Counted from the first letter of the stretch, positions 1 through 9,306 are shown. The stretch is DNA of 25,137 bases from an uncultured Prevotella sp. (GCA_902497035.1 CABVDL010000034.1:1-25137), one strand, 5' to 3'. Program-made: numbers and translations. Notes: generated by a model from the sequence alone, not told the origin.

Positions 1-91
1 AGCCTTGGCTGCATATTGCTTTTTCCCAAAGAAGCCCTCCATTGCCGTTGAACGTTCCATTGACCGTCAACTTACTCTGTTCTAAATTCAT
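1..91 (-). CDS. Possible 5' fragment of a divergent gene running off the left edge
   Basis: A reading frame opens at ATG 91-89 (an in-frame GTG lies at 100-98) and stays open for 30 codons to the left edge, beginning MNLEQSKLTVNGTFNGNGG. It would be divergent from the rhamnosidase gene, across an AT-rich gap typical of a divergent promoter region. I recognise no domain, and thirty open codons are weak evidence, so this could equally be chance. No clear TAnnTTTG element was found upstream of it. Confidence 0.3.
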   Translation of the reverse strand, partial: MNLEQSKLTVNGTFNGNGGLLWEKAICSQG

Positions 92-217
92 CGAACTCAC
101 GTTATTTAGTTATATAGAAGCCTATTGTGTTTAATTCTTGATATTCGCTGCGAAATGAACGGCCTCTGCAAGAGAATTGACCCGCTTTCTTGGCACTCGA
201 GAGAAAAAATCTGATGC

Positions 218-258
218 GAGGTTGGATTTGAGAGGCCATCATTGTTATATGATTGAAC
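218..258 (+). promoter_or_regulatory. Promoter-like element before the rhamnosidase gene (copy 1 of a shared motif)
   Basis: GAGGTTGGATTTG at 218-230 is followed after 10 nt by ATTGTTATATGATTGAA from 241. The same two blocks with the same spacing occur at 3079-3117 before the anti-sigma gene. Block spacing fits -35/-10 recognition. The downstream block only partly matches the housekeeping TAnnTTTG. Transcription would start near 260, about 30 nt before the chosen ATG. Recognition by the ECF sigma factor encoded in this locus is an inference. Confidence 0.55.
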
Positions 259-290
259 AGAAGATTATCAAAACCCTTAAATATCCCAAA

Positions 291-3020
291 ATGTATTCCA
301 TGCCCAATCTCATACCGGCCTGCCTCAAAGGTCATCGTCAGCCGTTTTCCCGATGCGTCGCACTGTCAATGCTGCTTGTCGGCGGACTTCGCCTCATGGC
401 CGGTCCCGCGAGCCTGCTCACCGACTATCTGCACAATCCGTTGGGCATCGATGACTCCCGTCCGCGCCTGTCGTGGACCGACGACTCCCGCGGCTACGGC
501 GTCGCGCAGCGGTCCTACCGTATTGTGGTGGGAACTGACTCGGCCAACGTCGCGGCTGGCCGTGGCGATATGTGGGACACGGGAAATGTGGCCTCAGCCA
601 GTCAGCGTGCCGACTATGCAGGCAAATCCCTGCAACCCTTTACGCGTTACTACTGGCGTGTGGAGACCGTCACCGGCGGACGCGGCCCCAAAAGCTCGCC
701 GGTGGCCAGTTTTGAGATGGGACTCATGCAGCCCGGCCAGCTTCAAGGCTGTTGGATTAGCGACCGCCATTTCACGGCTTTCCGTCCGGCCCCTTACTTT
801 CGCAAGGAGTTTCGCGTGGCCCGCCGCATTGTCCGCGCCCGTGCCTATATCACCAGTGCCGGCCCTTACGAGCTGTCGCTCAACGGGTCGCGCGTGGGCG
901 ACCACTTCCTTGACCCGGCCTACACCACTTACAACAAGCGGTTGCTCTACACCACTTACGACGTGACCTCCTGCCTGCGGACGGGTGACAATGCCATCGG
1001 CGTGGTGCTGGGCAACAGCTGGTACAACCATCAGGCCCATGCCGTGTGGGGGTTTGAGAATGCCGAATGGCGCAGGCGACCCGGCTTCTGCATGGACCTG
1101 CGCATCTGCTACGACGATGGCGCCGTGGAGACCGTCAGCACCGACGGCACGTGGACAACATCGACGGGACCATTGGTCTATAACAATATCTATACGGGCG
1201 AGCACTACGACTTCACCCTCGGCCATGCGGGATGGAACCTGCCTGGCGGCGGTGCCGGATGGGAGCCGGCCGTGGCGCGCGACTTCCCCACACGCAACAT
1301 CGTGGCGCAGGCCATGCCTCCAATCAGAGCCACGCGCGACCTCGCTCCCGTGAAGGTGACCCGTCTGTCAGACGCCGACTGCCTGTTTGACTTTGGGCAA
1401 AACATGTCGGGAACGGCCACTATACGGCTGCAGGGGCCGCGCGGCACGAAGGTGGTGGTGCGCTATGGAGAAAAGCTCCTGCCCAATGGACATCTCGACC
1501 AGGCCAACATCGACTATTTCTATCGGGGCGACAGCATCAACGATCCCTTTCAAGGCGACGTATTCATACTCAGCGGGTCGCAGGACGAGTTTACAAACAT
1601 GTTCAGTTACAAGGGCTTCCGCTATGCGGAGGTGCGCTCGTCCCAACCGTTGTCGCTGACCAGTGACGCGCTGACGGCACACTTTGTCCACAGCGACGTA
1701 CAGCGCGTGGGAACGGTATCTCCGGCCAGTGAGATGGTTACGGGGCTGGCTCATGCCACCGACTACTCCTATCTCTCCAACCTTATGGGCTATCCTACTG
1801 ACTGCCCCCAGCGCGAGAAAAACGGATGGACGGGTGACGCGCACCTCGCATGCCAGACCGGCCTCTACTCCTTCGACGGCATCGCCGTCTATGAGAAATG
1901 GATGGCCGACCACCGCGACACCCAGCGGGGAGGCCTCTTGCCCGACATCATTCCCACCGACGGCTGGGGCTTTGGAGAACGCAACTTCATCGACTGGAGC
2001 AGCACCATCGTGCTCATTCCCTGGAACCTCTATCTGTTTTATGGCGATACACGATGCCTGGCCGACTGCTACCAGAATATGAAAGACTACGTTGACTTCA
2101 TCGACGAGTGCAATCCCTCGCACGTCACCTCGTGGGGACGTGGAGACTGGGTGCCCGTCAAGACGCAGTCGAACGTGGAGCTCACCTCGTCAATCTACTA
2201 TTACACCGATGTCCGCCTGCTCTCGCGAGTGGCTGCTGTCCTGGGTCATGCCGACGACGCGGCGCGCTACGCCGCGCTGGCCGCCGCCATACGCGAGGCC
2301 GTCAACGCCAAGTTCCTGCATCGTGACACCGGCCTTTATGCCGACGGCACCATGACGGAGCTGAGCATGCCCCTCTACTGGGGGCTCGTGCCTGACACCA
2401 TGCGGCAGCGCGTGGCCGACGCCTTGGCCAGGAACGTCAGGGCGCACGACGGCCATATAGACTGCGGCATCCTCGGCACCAAGGCGGTGCTGAACGCGCT
2501 GAGCGAGAACGGCTACGCCGACCTGGCTTACGCCATGGCCACCAAAGACACCTATCCCTCGTGGGGCTATTGGCTGAGGCGCGGCCAGACGACGCTCACT
2601 GAGAACTGGAATATCGACCAGGGGCGCGACGCCTCCTACAACCATATTATGTATGGTGAGATAGGAGCCTGGTTTTACAAGGGGCTGGCAGGCATCTTCC
2701 CCGACGACCGGCAGCCCGGGTTCGCCCATGTCAGGCTCAGGCCGCACTTCGTGAGGCAAGAGCCACACTTCGGGGCACGCCACACTTCTCCTTATGGCGA
2801 GATAGTGTCGGAATGGAGATGGAAAGACGCTAAGACCGTGGAATATACGGCCGTGGTGCCTGCCAACAGCACGGCCACGCTCACCCTTGACCGTTCCGAC
2901 ATCGCCTCGGTGGCCGTGACGGCCGGACGCCGCCACGTCTCCTCTCCCCGGCTCTCAAACGATGGCTATTCGTGTGAGCTGCCCTCAGGCCGCTACGTGT
3001 TTAGCGTGCGGCTGAGATAA
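291..3020 (+). CDS. Secreted GH78 alpha-L-rhamnosidase
   Basis: This is a 909-residue inverting exo-enzyme that releases terminal alpha-L-rhamnose, probably in the periplasm. A basic stretch (KGHRQPFSR) and a hydrophobic run form a type I signal peptide in about the first 40 residues. An N-terminal beta domain with LSWTDDSRGYGVAQ follows. Next come the lectin-like rhamnosidase N-domain (around YELSLNGSRVGDHFLDP) and the concanavalin-like domain (FDFGQNMSG). The (alpha/alpha)6 catalytic domain carries DCPQREKNGWTGD at residues 504-516. E509 matches the family general acid, and E771 in TLTENW matches the general base. The ATG at 291 (or 300) is preferred because the promoter-like element lies at 218-258; a longer frame from TTG 177 would put that promoter inside the gene. 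Length and domain order are normal for GH78. It is the first gene of the locus and shares a promoter motif with fecR. Confidence 0.9.
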   Translation: MYSMPNLIPACLKGHRQPFSRCVALSMLLVGGLRLMAGPASLLTDYLHNPLGIDDSRPRLSWTDDSRGYGVAQRSYRIVVGTDSANVAAGRGDMWDTGNVASASQRADYAGKSLQPFTRYYWRVETVTGGRGPKSSPVASFEMGLMQPGQLQGCWISDRHFTAFRPAPYFRKEFRVARRIVRARAYITSAGPYELSLNGSRVGDHFLDPAYTTYNKRLLYTTYDVTSCLRTGDNAIGVVLGNSWYNHQAHAVWGFENAEWRRRPGFCMDLRICYDDGAVETVSTDGTWTTSTGPLVYNNIYTGEHYDFTLGHAGWNLPGGGAGWEPAVARDFPTRNIVAQAMPPIRATRDLAPVKVTRLSDADCLFDFGQNMSGTATIRLQGPRGTKVVVRYGEKLLPNGHLDQANIDYFYRGDSINDPFQGDVFILSGSQDEFTNMFSYKGFRYAEVRSSQPLSLTSDALTAHFVHSDVQRVGTVSPASEMVTGLAHATDYSYLSNLMGYPTDCPQREKNGWTGDAHLACQTGLYSFDGIAVYEKWMADHRDTQRGGLLPDIIPTDGWGFGERNFIDWSSTIVLIPWNLYLFYGDTRCLADCYQNMKDYVDFIDECNPSHVTSWGRGDWVPVKTQSNVELTSSIYYYTDVRLLSRVAAVLGHADDAARYAALAAAIREAVNAKFLHRDTGLYADGTMTELSMPLYWGLVPDTMRQRVADALARNVRAHDGHIDCGILGTKAVLNALSENGYADLAYAMATKDTYPSWGYWLRRGQTTLTENWNIDQGRDASYNHIMYGEIGAWFYKGLAGIFPDDRQPGFAHVRLRPHFVRQEPHFGARHTSPYGEIVSEWRWKDAKTVEYTAVVPANSTATLTLDRSDIASVAVTAGRRHVSSPRLSNDGYSCELPSGRYVFSVRLR

Positions 3021-3037
3021 GGCGTTGAGATAAGGCG
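3013..3037 (+). repeat. 12-bp direct repeat across the rhamnosidase stop codon
   Basis: TGAGATAAGGCG occurs at 3013-3024 and again at 3026-3037, a 13-nt period. The first copy contains the TAA stop of the rhamnosidase gene, so the second looks like a short slippage duplication in the 3' untranslated region. Confidence 0.7.
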
Positions 3038-3078
3038 CGCGGAAAAATGAAAAAGCATGTGTGAGAATAAAAGACTCT

Positions 3079-3118
3079 GAGGTTGGATTTGGCTCCGCCA
3101 GATTGTTTTATCATTAAA
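3079..3118 (+). promoter_or_regulatory. Promoter-like element before the anti-sigma gene (copy 2 of the shared motif)
   Basis: GAGGTTGGATTTG at 3079-3091 is followed after exactly 10 nt by ATTGTTTTATCATTAAA from 3102. It matches copy 1 (218-258) at all 13 bases of the first block and nearly all of the second, while the 10-nt spacer is mostly different. Transcription would start near 3121, leaving a very short leader before ATG 3130. Confidence 0.6.
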
Positions 3119-3129
3119 GAGACAACTAT

Positions 3130-4125
3130 ATGAATGCCGACAGACAGACAAGCGAGTATAAACGGTTAGCTTTCTCCTATTTTGGAGGAACGATCAGCCA
3201 GGCAGACGGCGAGCGGCTGTTCCAATACGTCAACGGAGCCGCCGGCCGGTCAGCGCTGCTCGCCCAATGGGAGCAAGAGTGGATGGCGACCCACGACGAG
3301 ACTCCGGAAGTACAGGCCGGATGGGACAGCCTTGAGAAGCTCATACCCTTTGACCATGAGGAAAAGAATGACCGTGGGCGTTTCAGCTGGCGGACGCTGT
3401 GGAGCGTGGCGGCCTCGGTGATAGCCGTTGCGTGTATCGCGGCCACGGCGTGGCTCATGCGCCAGGAGAGCTATGTGGTCTGCCGCACGCCCAATGGCGG
3501 ACGCACTGATGTCGTGCTGCCTGACGGCTCCCGCGTCACGCTCAATGCCAACTCGGAGGTGAGATACGCCACCCATTTCCTGCTGACCGACCGCCATGTG
3601 TGGCTGCGGGGTGAGGCCTTCTTCGATGTGACCAAGCGGTCGGGGAAAACGTTTGTCGTCACCACCCCGGCGTTCGACATTGTGGTGAGGGGAACCCAGT
3701 TTAACATCTCCGCCTACGATGACGAGGCCACGTCCACCGTCCGGCTCTACAGGGGCAAGGTGGAATTGCAGTTCCCCGACACGACGCTGGTCATGCGGCC
3801 GGGCGACCAGATAAGCTATGACAAGGCGCGCCGCCGCTTGTCATCCGGCCAGTTCCCCACTGACAACCTTGGATGGGTGGAGGGATGTCTTGAGGCCGAC
3901 GACATGCCTCTCGGCACTTTGATACGCATGCTTTCCCGGCAGTACGGGGTGCGCATACATGTTGCCGACCGCTCGCTCCTCGGCATTGGCATCACCATGC
4001 ATCTCCATCAGGAGAGCAATATCGACGATGTGATGTCGGCCCTGCAGCGCGTCATGGACATCAAGGTGGTGCGACGCGCCCGCGACATCTACATTACGCC
4101 GGCGCGGGCGGGCAGTAGCCGATGA
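3130..4125 (+). CDS. FecR-family anti-sigma factor
   Basis: This is a 331-residue inner-membrane protein that would hold an ECF sigma factor and release it when a substrate-loaded outer-membrane transducer signals. Residues 1-87 form the cytoplasmic sigma-binding part. About 88-110 (WSVAASVIAVACIAATAWLM) is a single membrane helix. The periplasmic FecR domain spans about 115-230, with the hallmarks VVLPDGSRVTLNANS, GEAFFDV and RGTQFNISAY. A C-terminal DUF4974-type domain covers about 250-325 (LEADDMPLGTLIRML). It lies 122 nt upstream of the STN-bearing SusC gene, its likely signalling partner. In most Bacteroidota loci the cognate sigma gene sits directly upstream; here that place is taken by the rhamnosidase, and the only sigma gene nearby is at 11705. 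Confidence 0.92.
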   Translation: MNADRQTSEYKRLAFSYFGGTISQADGERLFQYVNGAAGRSALLAQWEQEWMATHDETPEVQAGWDSLEKLIPFDHEEKNDRGRFSWRTLWSVAASVIAVACIAATAWLMRQESYVVCRTPNGGRTDVVLPDGSRVTLNANSEVRYATHFLLTDRHVWLRGEAFFDVTKRSGKTFVVTTPAFDIVVRGTQFNISAYDDEATSTVRLYRGKVELQFPDTTLVMRPGDQISYDKARRRLSSGQFPTDNLGWVEGCLEADDMPLGTLIRMLSRQYGVRIHVADRSLLGIGITMHLHQESNIDDVMSALQRVMDIKVVRRARDIYITPARAGSSR

Positions 4126-4152
4126 GGGACTTGCCCTTTTTCACGCCGGAGG

Positions 4153-4174
4153 CCTATTGGCGGGAGCCAATGGG
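4153..4174 (+). promoter_or_regulatory. Hairpin in the leader of the SusC-like gene
   Basis: CCTATTGGC (4153-4161) and GCCAATGGG (4166-4174) pair as a 9-bp stem with one G-U wobble around a GGGA loop. It sits in the 122-nt gap between the anti-sigma stop and the SusC start. No T-run follows, so it is not a simple terminator. An mRNA-stability or attenuation role is possible but unproven. Confidence 0.45.
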
Positions 4175-4247
4175 CGAGGACGCTTGCTGACCTAAGAGCA
4201 AGATTGACAATTATCAACCAAAATAAATTAACTCAAAAACCAACAGT

Positions 4248-7200
4248 ATGAAAAGCAACATCCAACAGCTATTGGGCCGGTTTCTACTTGTCTCAGCCAT
4301 GTTGGCGGGTGGAGTCGGCCTAAGGGCTCAGACTGTGACCAAGACGTTTAGGAATGTTCCGCTAAAGACTGTGCTTAAGGAAGTGGAGCGGCAGACGAAA
4401 TTGTCGTTTGTGTATCGCAGTTCAGACCTTAACGTGAAGCGCAGGGTAACGGCCAATTTCAAGGAAACACCCCTTACAAAGGTTCTTGCCACGGTTCTCG
4501 GCAATGAGGCTGACTATGAAGTGAAAGGAGGCATCGTTACCATCCGCAAGACGGCCGGGCCGCGCAAGCCGCAACAGAAAAGCTCTACGGTCGGTGACAA
4601 GAAACACCTTGTGACGGGACATGTTTCCGACAGTTCCGGCGAGCCGCTCATTGGCGTCGCTGTCAGGTCGGCCGGCACGTCGGCCGGCACGGTTACCGAC
4701 ATCGACGGCAATTTTACGATTATGGTGCCTGCCAATGATATGCTCCGCGTGTCCTATATAGGCTACAACGACCAAGAAGTGAGTTTGGGCAGCCGCCAGA
4801 GGGTGAGCATCACCATGCAGGAGAGCCAGCAGGCCCTTGACGAGGTGGTGGTGGTCGGCTACGGCACGGCTACGCGCAGAAGCATCACTGGCGCCGTGGA
4901 TCAGGTGCGCTCCGACATGCTTGAGGACCGGCCGGTGGCCAATGTCACGCAGGCCCTGCAGGGTGCCGCGCCCAACCTTATCATCCAGCGCAAAAGCTAC
5001 AATCCCAACGGCGAAAACAATAATCTCAATATCAGAGGCATCAGCACCACCAACAGCAACTCGCCCCTGATTGTCATCGACGGACTGGTGTCGAGCGACG
5101 GGGCGCTCAACGAGCTCAACCCAAACGACATCGACAATATCTCGATACTCAAGGACGCAGGTGCCGCCGCCATATACGGCTCCCGCTCGTCAAATGGCGT
5201 GATACTTGTCACCACCAAGAAGGGACGCGTCAACACCGATGCCCACATCAGGCTGACCACTGCCGTCGGATGGGAGGACCCGGACATACTCTTCACGCCG
5301 GTGGCCGGCTATCAGAACGCCACGCTGAAGAACGTGGCACTGATGAATTCGGGCATGTCGCCGGAGTTCACGCCAGAGCAGATCCGCGACCTCTACAACC
5401 ACCGCTCAGAGGAGTCCTGGTTTCTGCCCCAGATATTCCGCACCGCCCTGCAGCAGAACCACAACGTCAGCGTTACCGGCGGCAGTGCCAAAACCACATA
5501 TATGGTGTCGGTGGGCTATTATAATCAGGAGAGCAACTATGTGGGCAACAAGAATTTCGGCATTCAGCGCTACAATGTCCGCTCCAACCTCACCACGGAG
5601 CTCGGCCCCGTCAAGCTGCAGGCCTTGATGGCCTTTACCAGGAACAACAGTCTCAGCACGACGGGCTCCAGTCTCGAGATCGACGCCGAGCGCGTGCCGC
5701 CTTACTACTATTACCGCATGGAGCAGGACGGGAAATATCTGCTCAACAATGTCCTGTCTGAGTTCAATCCCCTCGGAAGCCTTCGCGAGGGAGGTACCAA
5801 CAAGTACCGCAACAATGACTTTGTGGCCAACTTCAATGCCGAGGTGCGGCTCTTTGACGGTCTGAAGCTGCGCGGCGTGTTCGGAGTGGATGTCGGCGGG
5901 CAGCACCGTTACACCCGCACCCATCGCGTGCCATACTATAACAGTGCCGACCAGGAAAAGCCGTCGCGCTATGCCAACGAGAAATATTATACCGACGACT
6001 GGAACTATGACTCCTATCTGCTCAATTCCCAGTTGCTGCTTGACTACAAGAAATCGTTTGGCCGTCACAATGTCAGTGGGCTGCTTGGCGCGACAAACGA
6101 ATCGTTCACCTCAACGGCCAATGAGATACGTGTCGATTATCCCAATGAGGACCTGGGTACGTCGAGCGGCGACAACTCCCAGATAACCATTGGAGGCGGC
6201 AGCTCGGTGACACCCGAGAACACTACGCGCACCAGCATCACCTCGGTGCTTGGCCGTGCCGGCTACAATTATGATGAGAAGTATTATGCGGAGTTCAGCT
6301 TCCGCTATGACGGCTCATCAAAGTTCGCCTCGAAAAACCGCTGGGGCTTCTTCCCCTCACTCTCGTTGGGATGGCGCATCTCTGCCGAGCCGTGGATGAA
6401 GAGCTATCAGGAGCGGGTGGGCGACCTCAAGCTGCGTGGCTCCTATGGCGTGCTGGGCAACCAGACCATTGGCACCTATGACCGGTACACCACCTATAAT
6501 ATGTATTCCAACATTTATGCCTTCGACAACCAGCCGGTCACCGGCGCGGGATTTACGTTGGGCTCGGAGGACCTGAAGTGGGAAAAGACCCGCACGCTGA
6601 ACCTGGGCCTCGACGCCACGCTCCTCCACAACGCGCTGGTCTTCTCGTTTGATTACTATTACAAGCGTACGGTCGATATCCTGATGAAACCAGTCGTGCC
6701 GTCAGTGTTTGGCACAAGTCAGAGCATGGCCAACCTTGGCGAGGTGAGCAACCGTGGATGGGAGTTCTCGTTCACCTATCACCTCAACCACGGGGCCTGG
6801 CATCATACCTTCTCCGGAAATATCGCCGACACGTTCAACAAGCTTGAGAAGTTTCCCGAGGGAGAGCAAATCACAGGGGCCGACGAGATTTACTTCATCA
6901 AGCGTGTAGGTGTGCCGTTGGGTTCCTACTATGGCTACAAGACCGACGGCATGTTCAAGAACTATGAGGAGATAGAGGCCTCGGCATTGCCCGTAGGTGT
7001 CACGGTGCAGCCCGGTGACCTGAAGTTCGTCGACCGCAACGGTGACGGCATCATCGACTCTAAAGACCGGTATATCCTTGGCAACGCCTTCCCCCGCTAC
7101 ACCTTCGGCTTTACCTATTCCGTAGAGTGGAAAGGCATCGACTTCAGCCTCTTCGCACAGGGCGTGGGCAAGCGTGACATGATGGTGAGAGGCGAGCTCA

Positions 7201-7610
7201 TGGAGCCGTTCCATTCCAATTATTCTTATGTCATCTTCAAGCATCAGCTGGACTTTTGGACGCCCACCAACACCGATGCCAGATACCCGAGGCTGTCGGC
7301 ACCCGGCTCAACATCGAGCGCAAACAACTTCCGGCAGGCCTCCGACTTCTACTTGCTCAATGGAGCCTATCTGCGCCTGAAGAACATCACCTTGGGATAC
7401 ACCTTGCCGAAGTCGTGGTCAAAGGCCGTCGGACTGGATAAGGTCAGAGCTTATGTCACCGGACAAAACCTGCTCACTTTCAGCCACAACTCCTTTGTTG
7501 ACCCAGAGTCGTCGGAGTTTGGCAACAACATGGCCAACAACTGGTCCAACAGCGCGCGCAACTATCCTACGCTGCGATATTACGGCTTCGGCCTCGACAT
7601 TGAATTCTAA
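4248..7610 (+). CDS. SusC-like TonB-dependent transducer with STN signalling domain
   Basis: This 1120-residue outer-membrane porin would import glycan fragments with its SusD lid, driven by TonB. Residues 1-28 are a signal peptide (cleavage near GLRAQ). Residues 30-100 form a secretin/TonB short N-terminal (STN) domain, the part that contacts FecR in transducers. A carboxypeptidase-regulatory-like beta domain follows at about 122-190 (VTGHVSDSSGEPLIGVAV). Then come the DEVVVVGYG segment and the plug at about 205-325, with IRGIS, SPLIVIDGL and AAAIYGSRSSNGVILVTTKKG. The rest is the 22-strand barrel, including a Ca-binding-like loop DRNGDGIIDSKD, and it ends in the aromatic strand YYGFGLDIEF. 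Length is normal for the class. It starts 122 nt after fecR and lies 19 nt before susD, so it is clearly co-transcribed with the downstream genes. Confidence 0.96.
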   Translation: MKSNIQQLLGRFLLVSAMLAGGVGLRAQTVTKTFRNVPLKTVLKEVERQTKLSFVYRSSDLNVKRRVTANFKETPLTKVLATVLGNEADYEVKGGIVTIRKTAGPRKPQQKSSTVGDKKHLVTGHVSDSSGEPLIGVAVRSAGTSAGTVTDIDGNFTIMVPANDMLRVSYIGYNDQEVSLGSRQRVSITMQESQQALDEVVVVGYGTATRRSITGAVDQVRSDMLEDRPVANVTQALQGAAPNLIIQRKSYNPNGENNNLNIRGISTTNSNSPLIVIDGLVSSDGALNELNPNDIDNISILKDAGAAAIYGSRSSNGVILVTTKKGRVNTDAHIRLTTAVGWEDPDILFTPVAGYQNATLKNVALMNSGMSPEFTPEQIRDLYNHRSEESWFLPQIFRTALQQNHNVSVTGGSAKTTYMVSVGYYNQESNYVGNKNFGIQRYNVRSNLTTELGPVKLQALMAFTRNNSLSTTGSSLEIDAERVPPYYYYRMEQDGKYLLNNVLSEFNPLGSLREGGTNKYRNNDFVANFNAEVRLFDGLKLRGVFGVDVGGQHRYTRTHRVPYYNSADQEKPSRYANEKYYTDDWNYDSYLLNSQLLLDYKKSFGRHNVSGLLGATNESFTSTANEIRVDYPNEDLGTSSGDNSQITIGGGSSVTPENTTRTSITSVLGRAGYNYDEKYYAEFSFRYDGSSKFASKNRWGFFPSLSLGWRISAEPWMKSYQERVGDLKLRGSYGVLGNQTIGTYDRYTTYNMYSNIYAFDNQPVTGAGFTLGSEDLKWEKTRTLNLGLDATLLHNALVFSFDYYYKRTVDILMKPVVPSVFGTSQSMANLGEVSNRGWEFSFTYHLNHGAWHHTFSGNIADTFNKLEKFPEGEQITGADEIYFIKRVGVPLGSYYGYKTDGMFKNYEEIEASALPVGVTVQPGDLKFVDRNGDGIIDSKDRYILGNAFPRYTFGFTYSVEWKGIDFSLFAQGVGKRDMMVRGELMEPFHSNYSYVIFKHQLDFWTPTNTDARYPRLSAPGSTSSANNFRQASDFYLLNGAYLRLKNITLGYTLPKSWSKAVGLDKVRAYVTGQNLLTFSHNSFVDPESSEFGNNMANNWSNSARNYPTLRYYGFGLDIEF

Positions 7611-7629
7611 CTCGTAAACGCTTAAAGAC

Positions 7630-9246
7630 ATGATAAAACTATTCAGATACGGCATGGCCTTTGCCATAGGGCTGTTGACATTGGCTGCCTGCAACGGCAT
7701 GGACAACGAGCCGACCAACAGCTACACCGACCGTAACTTTTGGACATCGATAGAGAAATCACAGTATATGCTCAACATGGCCTACAATCAGCTTTACAGT
7801 GCAGGAAAGATGTGGGACGACGAGCGGCTGAGCGACAATCTCTTCCAGGGACGCGCCTTCACCGACCAGCGCGTCATACGCAACGGCATTGCCGATGCCT
7901 CAACCGGCATCTTTGCCAGCGAGTGGGCCAACCTGTACGGAGGCATCAAAACCTGCAATGTCTTCCTCGAGCATATTGATGACCTGCCGGCCACTGACGA
8001 GCTTAGGAATGGCATGAAGGCGCAGGCCCGCTTCATCAGGGCCTCGCTCTTTTTCAGGCTCACCAATTTCTATGGCGACGTGCCTTTCTTCACCACAGAC
8101 ATCACCTTGGCTCAGAGCCGCACCATTGCCCGTACGCCAAGGGCGGAAATCATCGAATGGATACATAAAGAGCTCGACGACGTGCTGCCCTATCTGCCGA
8201 CCAGCGACGAGCTCGACAAGAGCCAACGCGGCCAGATCACCCAGGGCGCGGCCCTCATGCAGCAGGCCCGCGTCTATCTTTACGACAGTGACTGGAGCCA
8301 GGTGGAGAGCTGCTGCCAGAAGCTCATGAGCGGAAAATATGGCAACTATGCCTTGTTCCCCAGTTACAGCGGACTGTTTGAGCAGGCCAATGAGTACAAT
8401 TCTGAGGTCATTCTCGATGTGGCCTACGTGCCTCAGGTGCGCACCTGGCAAGACATGCTCGACATGTGCCCGCTGTCACAGAGAGGACGCGTAAGCAGCA
8501 CGGCCCCCACACAGAGCCTTGTTGACAATTATCTGGCCATCGACGGCAATACGATAGAGGAGTCGCCGCTTTACAGTGAGGACAATCCCTATCGCAATCG
8601 TGACCCACGGCTTACGGCCACCGTCATCTACGATGGCTACGACTGGAGCGCCAATGTGGACGATGGCTCCACGGGAGTGGTCATTCACACCAGCCCCAAT
8701 TCCACCGACAAGACCGATGCCTACCAGGGCCCTACGGCCAACCAGTCGTGCACGGGCTATTACGTGCGCAAGTATTTCGACTCCAAGCACGAGCCCGGTA
8801 TCGTGTCGGCCATCAACATCATCACCATGCGCTATGCTGACGTGCTGCTCATGTATGCCGAGGCAATGAACGAGCAGGGAAAGATGACGGCCGACGTTTG
8901 GAACGCGACGGTAGGGCCCATTCGCCAGCGCGCCGGATTTACCGCGGCAAAGGCATTGGACTATCCTGCCGTGTCGCAGGACAGCATGAGGCAGGTGCTG
9001 AGGCGCGAGCGCCGGTCGGAGCTGGCTCTTGAGGGACTGCGGTGGTTTGACATCAAGCGGTGGAAAGCCGGAACAACGTATCTCAACGGATACGTGCGGG
9101 GCGCACGCTTCGCGGCCAACAACAGCTATATCAAGCTCGACAACTATAAGTTCCAGGAGTCAAAAGACTATCTGTGGTCGGTTCCCCAGTCACAGATGGA
9201 CATCAATCCAAATCTCAAGCCCAACAATCCGGGCTATTCCAACTAA
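7630..9246 (+). CDS. SusD/RagB-like glycan-binding lipoprotein
   Basis: This 538-residue surface lipoprotein would act as the hinged lid on the neighbouring SusC barrel and bind the incoming glycan. The signal peptide ends in the lipobox LAAC, with the lipidated cysteine at residue 21. The N-terminal half is the TPR-rich SusD-like part (RNFWTSIEKSQYMLNMAYNQ and RFIRASLFFRLTNFYGDVPF). The C-terminal half has the RagB/SusD signature RRERRSELALEGLRWFDIKR and ends NPGYSN, a typical family ending. The gap after SusC is only 19 nt. Its sequence differs clearly from the second SusD homologue in the window, so the two pairs probably bind different ligands. Confidence 0.95.
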   Translation: MIKLFRYGMAFAIGLLTLAACNGMDNEPTNSYTDRNFWTSIEKSQYMLNMAYNQLYSAGKMWDDERLSDNLFQGRAFTDQRVIRNGIADASTGIFASEWANLYGGIKTCNVFLEHIDDLPATDELRNGMKAQARFIRASLFFRLTNFYGDVPFFTTDITLAQSRTIARTPRAEIIEWIHKELDDVLPYLPTSDELDKSQRGQITQGAALMQQARVYLYDSDWSQVESCCQKLMSGKYGNYALFPSYSGLFEQANEYNSEVILDVAYVPQVRTWQDMLDMCPLSQRGRVSSTAPTQSLVDNYLAIDGNTIEESPLYSEDNPYRNRDPRLTATVIYDGYDWSANVDDGSTGVVIHTSPNSTDKTDAYQGPTANQSCTGYYVRKYFDSKHEPGIVSAINIITMRYADVLLMYAEAMNEQGKMTADVWNATVGPIRQRAGFTAAKALDYPAVSQDSMRQVLRRERRSELALEGLRWFDIKRWKAGTTYLNGYVRGARFAANNSYIKLDNYKFQESKDYLWSVPQSQMDINPNLKPNNPGYSN

Positions 9247-9306
9247 TTTCCTATTCAATCAATTACAATAAAAGAATTCTTCTTTTCTCAATAAAACAAT
9301 AAAGCA

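Noticed and set aside
177..290. N-terminal extension of the rhamnosidase from TTG 177
   Set aside because: It would put the shared promoter-like motif inside the coding region and bury the signal peptide behind 38 extra residues; ATG 291 or 300 is more sensible.
4195..4220. Third copy of the shared promoter motif before the first SusC (ATTG..TTATCA)
   Set aside because: Only scattered bases match, the spacing differs by two, and there is no GAGGTTGGATTTG block upstream.
9270..9290. AAGAATTCTT palindrome in the gap before the SusE-like gene
   Set aside because: Short AT-rich palindrome with no T-run or partner site; expected by chance in such a gap.
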